The position numbers were made by a program, and so were the translations under genes. Of a stretch of DNA of 64,000 nucleotides, positions 37,701-49,100 are shown in pieces. The number at the start of each line of letters is the position of its first letter. Positions within the stretch are counted from its first letter, which is position 1. The notes below the pieces were generated by a model. It did no database searches. It saw only the letters and a list, made by a program, of their open reading frames with translations, and was not told the origin of the DNA. The DNA is taken from NCBI GenBank assembly GCA_030248215.1, contig JASANG010000984.1, forward strand, positions 31,253 through 95,252, read 5' to 3'. The stretch is from Enoplolaimus lenunculus. Its lineage: Eukaryota; Nematoda; Enoplea; Enoplida; Thoracostomopsidae.

Positions 37701-40700
37701 AAAAGTCCTAATTTAGGCTTATAAACTATGCTAATATGCAAATTATCTATTAGCTAACTGCTCAATAATCGGTTTTGGCGGTTTGTAAACAGTCTACGCA
37801 GATTCCTCGCACCCAAAAACCCTTTATTGCTAAAATTACATTGTTTCTAACTGTAATAATTAGGGAAATATTGTAGAAAGTCCTAATTTAGGCTTAATTA
37901 ATTATGCAAATTAGGCTGTAGCTAATAAACGGCTTAAAATTTTAAACTCCAAGGCGAGGTTATCACCCCAGGTTAATTGGCTTTTTAACAAAAAAAGTTT
38001 ATCAAAATCGGTTCAGCCGTTCCTGAGATTCTTTTCAGACGGACGGACGGACGGACATCCACCTTTCGACCCCCAAGTACAAAACATAAAACGCTTCGCG
38101 AAACTCCGAGCTTCGCTCGTAGTTTCGCTTCGCTCAATAAATGACAGATGTTAAATAAAGCGTTGGCTTTAGTTGGCTACCCCCTCAATTGTTTGTGCAA
38201 TTATGTATCAGACAGCGCTCAGAATGGAACTTGAATTCTGTTTTTGGTAGGCAGATATGGTATTTTTCACTATCGGTTCCGGTATTAAATCCAGTTACAG
38301 AGTGATGCCAGTGTACACAAACTGTATAAAGCGGTGTTTTTTAATTTTAGAATAATCACAGCACAGAGTCGTCAAGCGATACAAATAATAGCGCTCATTT
38401 GGAAACTCAACCGAGGTGTCGTAGTTCTGGAGCGGCTCAGTTGTCTGATTCTGGTGTCTCGGTTTGTCACAGCGACCCATCGTTGCAGACACGACAACCA
38501 GTACGACCTACTAAACTGCCAGCTATTCACCAGAGTCCTGCTACTATCGCGAAGGCAGTTAGAAAGGGTACTGCTGATTCGGTAGAAACTAAAAAGCGTC
38601 ACAATGGTAAAAAGTCGTATGATGTCCGACCTTCACTTGAAAGTACGGAAGGATGTCTGAAAAGGATATCAGTTCAAGAAGCTCGACAAACGAGGTTTGT
38701 AATTGTTTTTTGTTCATCGTTTATCACCGGAGACGGTATTCTCAGATGCGTATATAGCAGTATCAGTACCACCATTAGCCAAAGGTTTAAGGATCTCAAA
38801 ATTGGCGCATAAGGGTTGCGCTATATTTGACGTTCGGCGTACGGCGCCGTCCGTCAGCGTGCTTCACCTGTACCGCGCCGTCCGTCAGCGTGCTTCACCT
38901 GTACCGCGCCGTCCGTCAGCGTGATTCACCTGTACGGCGCCGTCCGTCAGCGTGCGCTATTTTTTTGACACGCGGCGCCGTGACGCACGATAACAGACGG
39001 CGCCGTCCGTCAGCGTGCGTCATCCTCACAGCGCCGTCTGTTATCGGGCGTCACGGCGCCGCGTGTCAAAAAATAGCGCAACTTTTAAGTAGGCTATCAC
39101 CAACTGATGACAGGTGCTAATCACGTTTGGGAATACAGGTCGTAGGCTCTGTTCGAATTGTACTTTCGGTGTAAACTTTTGCTACATTTCACTAGTCGGT
39201 TAAAATATAAAACAGAGTGCCCGGTTTACAGATTATTGATTAATTAAGGCCAGACGCCGGCCGTTTTAGGTTTTTTGTAAGTATTCTTCTAAGGAATTGC
39301 TTAGTTGAAGTATCAGCGATTCGGAAAAAATTCTGAATTACGTATAGTTCGACTAAAGTCGTAAACCACTCCATGCATATAAAAGCCTGCACATGTATGA
39401 AAAGCCATGCTATTGTTTTGTTTGAATGAACTTGTGCTTCATAAGTAGTTTTTCAATAGAGTTGCAACAGTTAAAACTGAACACCCCGACCCGGAACTGC
39501 ACAAAGCGAAAACCCGGTCCCAGATTTGGAATTTTTCAAAGTCAAAACAAGGACCCGAAAGTTTTCGTTGCAAGTACCCGAATCCGGATATAACTCTATT
39601 TTTCAGCAATATAAAATTTGGCATTTTTTGTGTTTGTAGAACTCCCAGATTTCAGCCTGTGTCTTATAAGAAGCTTTGCATCGTTATTTATACGTACTAT
39701 GTACTTTTTGATAATATGGAGCTGTTTGCACTCGTAGATTTTGAGTGATGCGACCGGTTATGGTTTTTATTTTAGAGACGGGTACTTGATGGGTAATGGT
39801 GGCCGAACTCATTGGATATCATTGCTTGGAGCAAAAGAGCTCGAGCGACACTTTCCAAGCAGGCAGGCGCGAATTTTTGCTGGAACTTTTAATATGGCTG
39901 GCCAAGTAAGAAGTTGTAATGAACCAATGAAGGGTGCTTGTATTTGATGTTCTTTTTTCGACACAATTCAAATACAGAACAGGTCGGTCGTTCAATTTTT
40001 GTCCTAGACTGTGCACAGCTGCGTGTAGTTTTATGTCGAAAAACCGAATTCGCGGAATAATTTATCTGAGTCGGCGTCTATCACTGATTCAAGTACATAA
40101 CATATTGTAGAAAATTACCGATGAAGCGATTGAGGACTGGTTGCTACCTCAAACAGTAGAAACATTGCCAGATATTTATGCGATTGGTATTCAAGAAGGT
40201 CCGATGTTGCAGTAAGTAGGGTTAATCCTGGATTTACGCGTACATTTTTATACATAGAATAGAACCATAACTCATCATTTATGAACACAGACGCGAACTC
40301 AACGGGGTAAGCCTTGAATCTGGCCACGAAGTTTGTCTGTTGTCTAACAATTAGATCTTAGGAGTGCATGATCAAGATGTCTTAGTTGAGTTAAATGGGT
40401 TCGCAGTACTCGCTTAAGCAATACGCACGCATGTGAGAGAGAGAAAGAGTTGTTTTTTTCTACCTGCTGCTTACTATCAGGCTCTGCAGTATAAGCAAAA
40501 TTTTAGGTCAGTAAGTTTCCAAGTGTGGTACTTTTAATGTCATTCGATATGTTTTAGAAGGTCGTGGACAGAGTGGGAAATCTACATACAAAGTGTCATT
40601 GGACCATCGCATGTATTATATGACTCAATTTGGCTTGGCGTTCAACATTTATCGGTGTTTGTTCGTCGAGAGTTAATTTGGTTTTTATCAGGTATGTTAC

Positions 40701-43700
40701 TTTAATGGTCGGCAACGATATCAGGAGGATGTGTTCGAAATTGCGCACGGTAATGGAATTGAGTGTCAGTCACGGTTCAATGATGAGTTCAATTTAGTAG
40801 TGTAAAGTTTTCGAAAATTATGTGCTTTTTCATGACGTGTATTTCCGTTGAAATGAGGTTTTTGAACTTTGATGAAACATTGTTTCGCGAATAAACACAT
40901 CGTTCATTTTTGACATTGAACTTTTTTGTAATGATTCGTTCATGTTTTGTTTTATGTTATTATTTTTCAGTATGGGTGATTTTTATATTTTTAGTGCCTC
41001 AACGTGATTTCTACAGCACACGAGCATTTTCAAGTGTTCGAACAAAAGGAGCGGTTGCAGTTTCCTTTAGTATTTTTGGAACGTCTATTCTCTTAGTGTC
41101 TTCACATCTCGCTGGTACGGTTGCGTTTTTAAACTGAAAAACTAGTAGCAGATGTAAAACTCGGCCGAAAATCATTAATCTGGGATACGTGTATCGGAAC
41201 GTGAATTACAGATATTTTACATCATCGTACTACGCATAATTGATTATAATTCAAAATAAAATATGCTGTTCTTAGACTGTTTTGCGTTTTCACTAGTTAA
41301 TTTTTCAAGATCTATAAAATAGGCGTCGAGAACTGGAATTCCGGTTGAACCTGTTGTGAAGGAAATATTTATGCATTAGCTTATTTCAAAGACTTAGCGA
41401 TTACATAACTTGTTTTGTTGATAACTACGATAAAATAAAAATAAATTTGTTTATTTTCAGCTCATGAAACCAAGGCCAATATTCGTTGCGAAAATTTTTA
41501 CAAAATTGTAGAGAATATGAAATTTCCGCACTATCGATGTAAAACGTCGGACGTGACAGATGCATTTGATGTAGTATTGTGGATGGGAGATTTAAATTTC
41601 AGGTTTGTGCTACATTTTCGATTAAAATTTACTTAATTACTTTGAAATGTGAGTAAAGTTAACCAAGACACTGATTTGTAGTGTGAGAAATCAAACGCTT
41701 TGAATAGTTTAATTGCGCAGAATTGGAACAGCAAGCATAAAACGTTTTCATATGTGAGGATGTATTCGCATTGTGGATTTTAAACTATCATTGTGAGCGC
41801 TAAACACAAATCTTAATAAACCGTTATTTGTAATGCTTTATGATAGATAAGGTGGCTTTGACGGTAATATTTTTGTTATTTATCAACAATCGGAAACAGT
41901 GATTTTCATGCTTATGTGCTGAGATAAAAGATGTTGGTTTCAGAATTCAACAAGAACGCGATGAAGTACTGGAGACCGTGGAGTATATAAGACACGAGTC
42001 GACAACTGATACACAACGCAATTCTGGGTACGAAGCGGTGTTACAGAACGATGAATTGATGAATATGATGAAAAAAGGTAAACATTACTGACTTGTTACG
42101 TATGGATAGTTCTGGGAAAGTTATGTATATATCAGGGTGCAACCGGAATTCTGGTTACGGTGTTTTTTCATCTTCCGGTCCCGGTAAATTTTTACCGGAA
42201 TTAAACATTCCGGGAGTACTCAATTTTGGTTGTTTTTTTCAAATTTTTAAACGTTAACAATTTTTTATGTCAGTTGTTCAATTTGTGACGATAAAAATGA
42301 AATAGATTTAATTAGTATAGTATATAAACCTTGACAATCACCAAAATAATCCATCGAAGGTAGATTTCGATTCCATGGATAGGGAAATTCTAAAATACAG
42401 TAGATTAATTGAATATCTATCTTCGACTAAGGTGATTTCACCAATAGTGCAGCAAAAAAGAATGAATTTTCGGTGGCATGTGGAGCCATAATTTGAACTG
42501 GTATTCCATACTACTAATGTTCACATGTCTACTATATGTGTGTCTTATTGACATAGCTGCTTCATTTACGAATTATGCTGTAAATGATTTAAAGGATTAA
42601 GTTTGAGCTCTGCGTTTTCAAATATACAGCTTGTATTGTGGCGGAAAGATAACTGCTATCCAACAGTTATTTTGTTATCATTAATTCTTAGATGTTTTAG
42701 TTTTGCGATTTTTTAACTGTAGTCGTTGGTAGCACGTATTAACACTACTATGTAGAGTTAAGTCCGAAAATCAAATGTATATTATGAGTCTGCAGCATGC
42801 TCAGTTGTACCTTTTCGTTTTCAGGGATGATTTTTCAAGGTTTCGCTGAGGGTAAAATTCGGTTTGAGCCGACGTATAAATATGACATTGGTACATCTGC
42901 GTTTAACGAGCTCGGCAAACCACGAGTGCCTTCATATACGGTGAGTTACTGTCATTGTTGCACTGTCAGATATTTAGCCATGAAAATGAAAATATTTGAG
43001 ATTCTGTGCAGCATGTTAAATAGTTGCATAATATAATTTGGCGTCTTTCTTTCGGTATTAAGTTGAAAGGCGCAGCATATGTTTACCAAGTTTAAACTTT
43101 AATGCCTGATGCAGCAAGTCAAGTTGGTATACGAGTTATGCCATTCCATAACCTAACAATTGGCGTAAACGCTTGAAACATTTGCCGAAAATTCATAATA
43201 ATTTAAGCCATTTTGCTGGTTTTGCTTTAATTTTTTTGTTTTCTCTGTTTCAGGACCGAATTTTGTACAAACATAGAAAAAATGGCGAAATTAGCGTCGA
43301 AATATACGACTCCGTGCCTCACATTTGCTCTTCAGACCATAAACCGGTTTATGGCGTGTTTACTACAAAGTTGCGACCGGGACGTGACGAGTATGTTTTT
43401 GCGAAAGCTTAGTTTCAAGAGAGAATTCAATTTTAATTTAACTTTGCTTTTATTGAAGGCGATATATACACGTATGTTTAATGGTACATAAATGCCAAAA
43501 TTTGTTCTGTGAACGACAATGTTATTTTCACTTATGTTATTGCTAATAAATGATATTGCGTGCAGGGTAATAAAATACTGGAATTATCATGCAGTTAAAT
43601 AAATTTTTTGGAGTTTGGAATATCATTCGTTATCTTGTACTTCAGCTTTTTTAGCAGTGCTGGGATTAGTTTGCAGCAGAATTAGTTTTTCGTGTGTGGG

Positions 43701-44570
43701 TTTGTTAAGTGAGAGTCGTTGTGCTTTTAGTGTTGTTCCTTCTGGTGGACGATTCAAACGAAACGTTTATGTGCAAGGTAGGTATTGTGTATGCAGAATG
43801 TAAAGTTAAACAGTCGTAAAACTGTTTGTCAATTGATACAGCTAAACCAAATGAAAGTGCCCATGCCAGTGTTTTATGCTTATTACGTTGTGTGACCGCA
43901 TTGGCAGCAAAAAAATTCCGTGATGGGCGTTATATGGTACTGCTAAACTCAGAATTGCTACACAAGTTGGAATCGCTCATGTATTTAACCATTTAACCAG
44001 AAGTTTTCGTATTCTCAACAATGTGTACCGGCTGTTAACCATTAAATAATAGGTCCGAGACAACTGAACGCCAATAGTTGCGGATCTAAGAATCGATAGA
44101 GTAGCAGTGTAGTTAAAATATTAAAAAGGTGTTAAATTTAGTAGCTCATTCAAAAATAATACGGCCTATCATTAACTGGTGATACTTGCTATACTCATTT
44201 GCTAATACTTGCACTTATTCTAGGCTTGTCACCAAAACCGCTACAGTCAACTTCGAAACAAAAATCTTCGCCTATGTTGCCTCGTTCGTCCAGCAGACAA
44301 ATTACGGCAAATCACTCAAAATCACGTCGCTTATCAGTGTCCACGTCAAATTTACCTGAACTTCCAAACAGTATCCTAGGGTCAACTGACGGAACTTCTA
44401 CGGCTAGCGCTCAGGCCACTTCGAAAGAAACGCCGGTGCTATCGAGACCTACGGCTTCACGTAATTTGTCCGTTGAGCTGAATTCAAGTTCGACTGCAAG
44501 TATGGATGATGACCGATCGAGAAGTAGAATCTCAAAGTTTGAATCGACCAAAGTTTGTGTGGTTCAGTGA
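34768..44570 (+). CDS. INPP5E: INPP5E-type inositol polyphosphate 5-phosphatase
   Basis: This enzyme family removes the 5-phosphate from PI(4,5)P2 and PI(3,4,5)P3; INPP5E itself acts at cilia. Exons: 34768-34939, 36203-36276, 36555-36923, 38351-38694, 39776-39905, 40111-40211, 40558-40691, 40995-41114, 41461-41602, 41944-42077, 42825-42940, 43254-43390, 43731-43777, 44224-44570. All phases agree, giving 788 residues (human INPP5E has 644). Residues 1 to about 320 are Ser-rich and poorly ordered. The catalytic domain shows TFNMAGQ, IGIQEG, SSHLA, WMGDLNFR, PSYTDRILY and SDHKPVYG, with the expected Asn, Glu, Asp and His. RPGRD then leads into a short exon (GGRFKRNVYVQG) that matches the human tail, and a Ser-rich region ends in CVVQ, a CaaX box as in vertebrate INPP5E. 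The start is the first ATG in the exon-1 frame; an upstream exon or spliced leader cannot be excluded. Confidence 0.95.
35101..35203 (+). repeat. tRNA-like body inside a 21-bp inverted repeat
   Basis: 35116-35189 is 74 nt with paired ends (GGGCTAC with GTAACCC, one mismatch), GCGCAGTGGTAACAGCG (A-box-like), a possible GAC anticodon in CTGACAC and TAGTTCGAAACC (B-box-like). The anticodon and T stems are broken. The end pairing runs outward beyond the acceptor stem: GCAGTTGGAAAGGCGGG on the left mirrors CCCGCTTTTCCAGCTGC on the right. It lies in INPP5E intron 1. Confidence 0.5.
37212..38142. mobile_element. 931-bp element with 17-bp perfect inverted ends and internal tandem units
   Basis: CATTTATTGAGCGAAGC at 37212-37228 is exactly mirrored at 38126-38142. 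Inside are four to five diverged units of about 170 bp, each with CTAATATGCAAATTAGCTAT, ATCGGTTTTGGAGGTTTG and CTCGCACCCAAAAACC. Near the right end stand AAAATCGGTTCAGCCGTTCC and a GGACGGACGGAC run, a motif seen in many invertebrate non-autonomous transposons. It lies wholly in INPP5E intron 3. Confidence 0.8.
38736..39136. mobile_element. Family G element carrying a GC-rich tandem and fold-back core
   Basis: The ends GTATTCTCAGATGCGTATAT and TAATCACGTTTGGGAATAC match family G. The core has four units of GCGCCGTCCGTCAGCGTG in tandem (about 38850-38955), then a hairpin at about 38952-39078 whose arms begin GCGCTATTTTTTTGACACGC and are mirrored up to GTGTCAAAAAATAGCGC. The core is far more GC-rich than the surroundings. 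It lies in INPP5E intron 4. Confidence 0.75.
42128..42520. mobile_element. Family I-like element in INPP5E intron 10
   Basis: It starts CAGGGTGCAACCGGAATTCT (42129 on) with inner TTCCGGTCCCGG and TTTTTACCGGAATT, then the roughly 200-bp block shared with 8090-8420. A clean right terminus was not found. Confidence 0.55.
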
Positions 44571-44694
44571 TTTTATGCCACGGGTTTTGTTTTGTATAGC
44601 TTTAAACCTGTGTTTTACTGTGATATATCCGGTAACACAACTCTTTGTTAGTCTGTTTGTGATACAATTCTGTTTTATGTACATAATAATAGTG

Positions 44695-44921
44695 GGCCCA
44701 TGTTACTTTTAGGGGCGTTCAGGCTTCTTGTGGGTCAGTAAGAGAGTAGGTTTAGATTCTAGATTACATGTTTGCTTAGGCTTAGGCATACGCTTAATCT
44801 ACCATTACGCCACTAAAGTAAAATTCGCCATAATAGTGTATAAGTGTGAGCAACAGTTTCATAATCGTTAGCAGAGTCGATTGACAAGAGAAAATTTTTT
44901 AGTTTCTTACATTTCAATAAA
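44695..44921 (+). promoter_or_regulatory. INPP5E 3' region with a family E element and a poly(A) signal
   Basis: 44695-44814 is a short E copy: GGCCCATGTTACTTTTAGG, TTTAGATTCTAGATTACATG, two CTTAGG hexamers, CGCTTAATCTACC. AATAAA at 44916-44921, about 350 bp after the stop codon, is the likely poly(A) signal. If so, the E element would lie within the INPP5E 3' UTR. Confidence 0.55.
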
Positions 44922-46131
44922 AAAGACATTATGCGTTTTTTTGTATAGCATCCTTGTAATTTTCTGAATCTTCATTTCCCTGGTGAAGTCAATGAGTAGC
45001 TTTTGCAGAATGAATTGTGGCAAGTGACTTGATGGCTTTACTATTTCTTTTTATGTCGTGACAGGCAGATTCAAAAGTAAACGGTTTGCTTGTGTATTTA
45101 TTTTACGAGCTGTTACGTCAGTCACGCGTAATAATGCGTGCGCTCCGAGTACGCAATGTATGGTATCGTTTTGAATAGAAAGTAAGCGTATACATGTTTT
45201 AAAAAACAATGTTCAATCACAACGCAGGCGTGAAGGTATTTCTCAACGGTGCTTTGATCAAATCCAAAATTCTCCAACATCATGCGGCCATTTGAAATTC
45301 TAACTACAAATTAAATTTTCTTGAAGAAATAAGACACGATTCTTCAAGTTTTGGATTTTTTCGGTTGGTTGCCCACAAACGTTTTATTCGAAAGTTTATG
45401 GCCGCTATTAGCGTCCCACTTCCTGGTTTCGCCTGTAAAAATCATGACTGTAAAAATAACTGAATCTACACTTAACACAAGTTCAAACGGAAACGAACAC
45501 CGCGAAAGTGACGCGTTTAGCCTTTATACTACATTTCTCTATTGCTGGTGGTTATTGAAAAAACCTAACGTTAGCGATTTAATGTATTTTATGTTTTGAA
45601 GACTACAGCAACATATAACGTGCTTTTACTGTTAATATTGTTAGCAAAGATAACGGCGATTTACAGAAAAACCTATTCAAAACTGGCGAGATCTGATGAT
45701 CTAAAGTTGCTTTCGATATAATTATTGCCTATACGGCGGTGTTAGATTTCCTTGTGAGAATTAAAACTTACAAATATTTTCAAGTTTTTTTCTGCCAAAT
45801 CTTTTTTCAAATTTATTCAGTTCTAGATTTTTTCAGCTGTTCGTATACTGAAGTACACTGTAACTTGCATTTATTCTGGCAAAACACGCAGGATAACCGC
45901 CAGATGCATTCAAATGAGGTTTTTAGCCAGTTCAATATTTTAGTAATAAGAGGTCAAAAAGTTTTAACTGGGGAATGGACTAGATTTTGCATGAAATTTA
46001 CAAGCTTTAAGTCAGAAACTTTCAATTTGAAATGCAAAACTTTCGTCTTAGTTTCAACCGCCGCACTGTCTATGGTGGTCTTAAATTTACTTCAGCTTAG
46101 GAAAGGTTTTTTAGCTAGAATTAAAAACGCT

Positions 46132-49100
46132 ATGGAGTCTTACAATTTATACTATTTTCCGGCGCGTGGGAAGGCAGAATTTATCCGGTATTTACTACAT
46201 GTTGTTGAACAGCCGTTTCAAGATCATTACATGTCACGTGAATTTTGGCAACAATTTAAGTCGCGTGAGTGGTCACAGGGACATCATTGTCGGGCAGGGT
46301 GGAACCGGAGGTGAAAAATACCGGAGCCGGACCCGGAGGTCAATGAAACTTGCGGGAGCCGGAGCCGAAGGTGAGGCGAACCTAGGTAGTAACGATGACG
46401 GTTAACTAGTTAATTTTAGCCAACATCTACAATATGGTGTTAGTTTGTTTCGTTTTACGCTAATTATCTGCGAATTTTCGGAAACTCTTTCCTGAAAATT
46501 GCGATAAAAGTAAAACGAAACGCGTTCAAACAGATAAATTTGCAAAATTATGCAAAATTTTACAACCGTAATTGCCGGAACCTCCGGCAAACATTTTACC
46601 CTCCGGTTGTACCCTGTTGTCGGGAGATTTTCAGTTTTTTACTGTTGCTTGGGAAATTCAAATACGCTGTATATTGTGCAATTCAAGTTAAAAATCAATC
46701 AGATTATTCCAAGCGCTCACCATTTGCCTATTTGATGTTTGAGGCTATGGAACAGCCAATGTTACTTTTAGACACGTTCAGTAGATTAAGCGTATTCCAA
46801 AGCCTAGGCCTAAAGCCTAAGAATTGAAAAAAGTGTATTCATAAGCCTAAGGCTTAAGCAAAAAATGTAGTCTAGAATCTATGCCTACGATCATTACGTG
46901 GGCCCGAAATTTGTAGCAACTAATATTATAAAATGGTTCACGTACGTAGCAGAGTCCAGAATAGAAACATTGGAGTATTTGAAAATATCCAAACTATTTC
47001 GGATATTGAATAAACACGTCACCGGATTCAAATTTTTAAATTTTAGAAACCCGAAATGAAGCCAACGACTTGCCCGTTCTGGAACACAACGGTGTTTTTA
47101 TAAACAATCAATTTGAAATTGCAAAATATATCGCGCAGCGGTTTGGTAAGGTTTTTCACAAGGCAAACCAACATCCTAAACATGTTTATCTGAGATAATA
47201 AATTTCAAATTAGGAATAAGAAATGTTATTGCTGTACTTACTTTTTTAACTGGATGAAACTATTTTATCAATGTCGCCTATGGGGCCCATGTTATGCAAC
47301 TTGCTCAATAACATGCGTACACAAGGTGACTTTTGAGGGGGTAGTATCATGAACACTGAAGCGAAAAAAGCTTCAGTATCCTGGACGTTGAAGCCAAAAA
47401 GCTTCAGTGTCGTGGATATTGAAGCATTTTTGGATTCAGTATCCTTGACACTGAAGCTATTTGACTTCAGTATGCTAGACACTGAAGCCAAAAATGTTTT
47501 AGTATCGTGGACGTTGAAGCCAAAAAGCTTCAGTGTCGTGGATATTGAAGCATTTTTGGATTCAGTATCCTTGACACTAAAGCTATTTGACTTCAGTATG
47601 CGGGACACTGAAGCCAAAAATGTTTCAGTATCGTGGACGTTGAAGCCAAAAAGCTTCGGTGTCCTGCACACTGAGACGCATTTGTGGTTTCAGTATCCTT
47701 GACACTGAAGCTATTCGACTTCAGTATGCGGGACACTTAAGCCAAAAATGTTTCAGTTTCCCGCATATTGAAGCCAAAAATGCTTCAATGTCCAGGACAC
47801 TGAGGCTTTTTTGGCTTCACTATCCCATACACTGAAGCATTTTGGCTTCTGGCGAGGCCAAATAAATATCAGTCCTCCCCTCTTATTCGGGTCACTACAG
47901 TAAGTACGCAGTTGGCAGTTTAGAAGTTCCTAGGAGTTTTACTCAGTGCAATGATTTTTTTCTCGAAATTGGATCTCGCTTTAATGACGTTACGCTCAAA
48001 TGAATCAGGCATTTATCACCAGCTGATGATAGGCGCCTACTATCAATTATCGAACCTTACGATTGAGAGCCCTAAAATTTGTCACATTAGTATTTGATTG
48101 CTCATTCCTACTTGTGAGCCACGTCTAACGTTTGTAGCTACCGAAGTTTAGCTTGTTTGAACACCAATTATTAACTGTTGATAGGCGCTGCATGCATTTG
48201 AGAATTCTGGTTCCAGTTTGAGATTTATGCTACACAAACCAGATAAAAATACAGTGTTCACATTCCAAGTCTTTGGTTGAAGCTGCGGTATCGAATGGAA
48301 GGGTTTTTGGCTATATTTGTACAGATTTATGTGGTGAAAATAGCGCACAATACAACGAAAGCAAGACACGAGTTGAAGAAATTTTACAAGTTGCCCGTGG
48401 CTTGCGTCCTGTTCTAAAAGCGATGATGTTAGGCGAAATAAAAGCTCAGGTACCAGTATATTGAACAAGCGGCCCTTGTATAGAACAGGTCCGGATCGTT
48501 TTCCAGAGGAACTATAATACAGTCAGTTTAAGCTTTAGACTAATTTGTTTGCTTAGTTTTAGGTTTAGGCTTAGAAATACGCTCATCTATACGCTTAGGC
48601 TTAGGCTTAGGCTTATGCTTAGGAATATGCTTATACTACGGTTCCGGCCGTGTTCTATACATAGGCCGAACAAGCAATATAAGAAGGGTTTATTTCAATT
48701 CAAAACACCTAAATAGGAAGGGCACACAATAAAGAGGACGCATAAAAACCATGTTTTTAAATTAAATGACCCGAACAGGCTCATAGCCAGCGCTACGTGC
48801 TAGGAGAGCCAGCCAAAACAATTTTAGTAGCGGCATGCAGTTGAAAGCACAAGCTCAGAAGCTTGACCAAAACTTTGTTGGGAAGGGGGGTTTCTAGTGG
48901 AAGCTGTGCTCCCCTAACTTTCTTCTGGCTATGGACCTGAAATGACGGGATTATTGTAGGGCATAAAATGACAAACACAGAAATATAACTGATTTTACGA
49001 AATATGAAATGGTATCTCGTCTGATGGTTAGACGAAGTACTATTTAATGTTTATCGCACCCACAAACAAAATCTACACACCAGACTGCAAAAAATGGTGA

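Noticed and set aside
45739-46131. Open frame in front of the GST start as an N-terminal extension
   Set aside because: It is AT-rich, has no conserved sequence and no upstream exon that fits, while the ATG at 46132 puts the catalytic tyrosine at residue 8 as in the family.
47246-47702. Frames of 141 codons (minus) and 117 codons (plus)
   Set aside because: Both read the palindromic 126-bp satellite; mirrored sequence gives mirrored frames.
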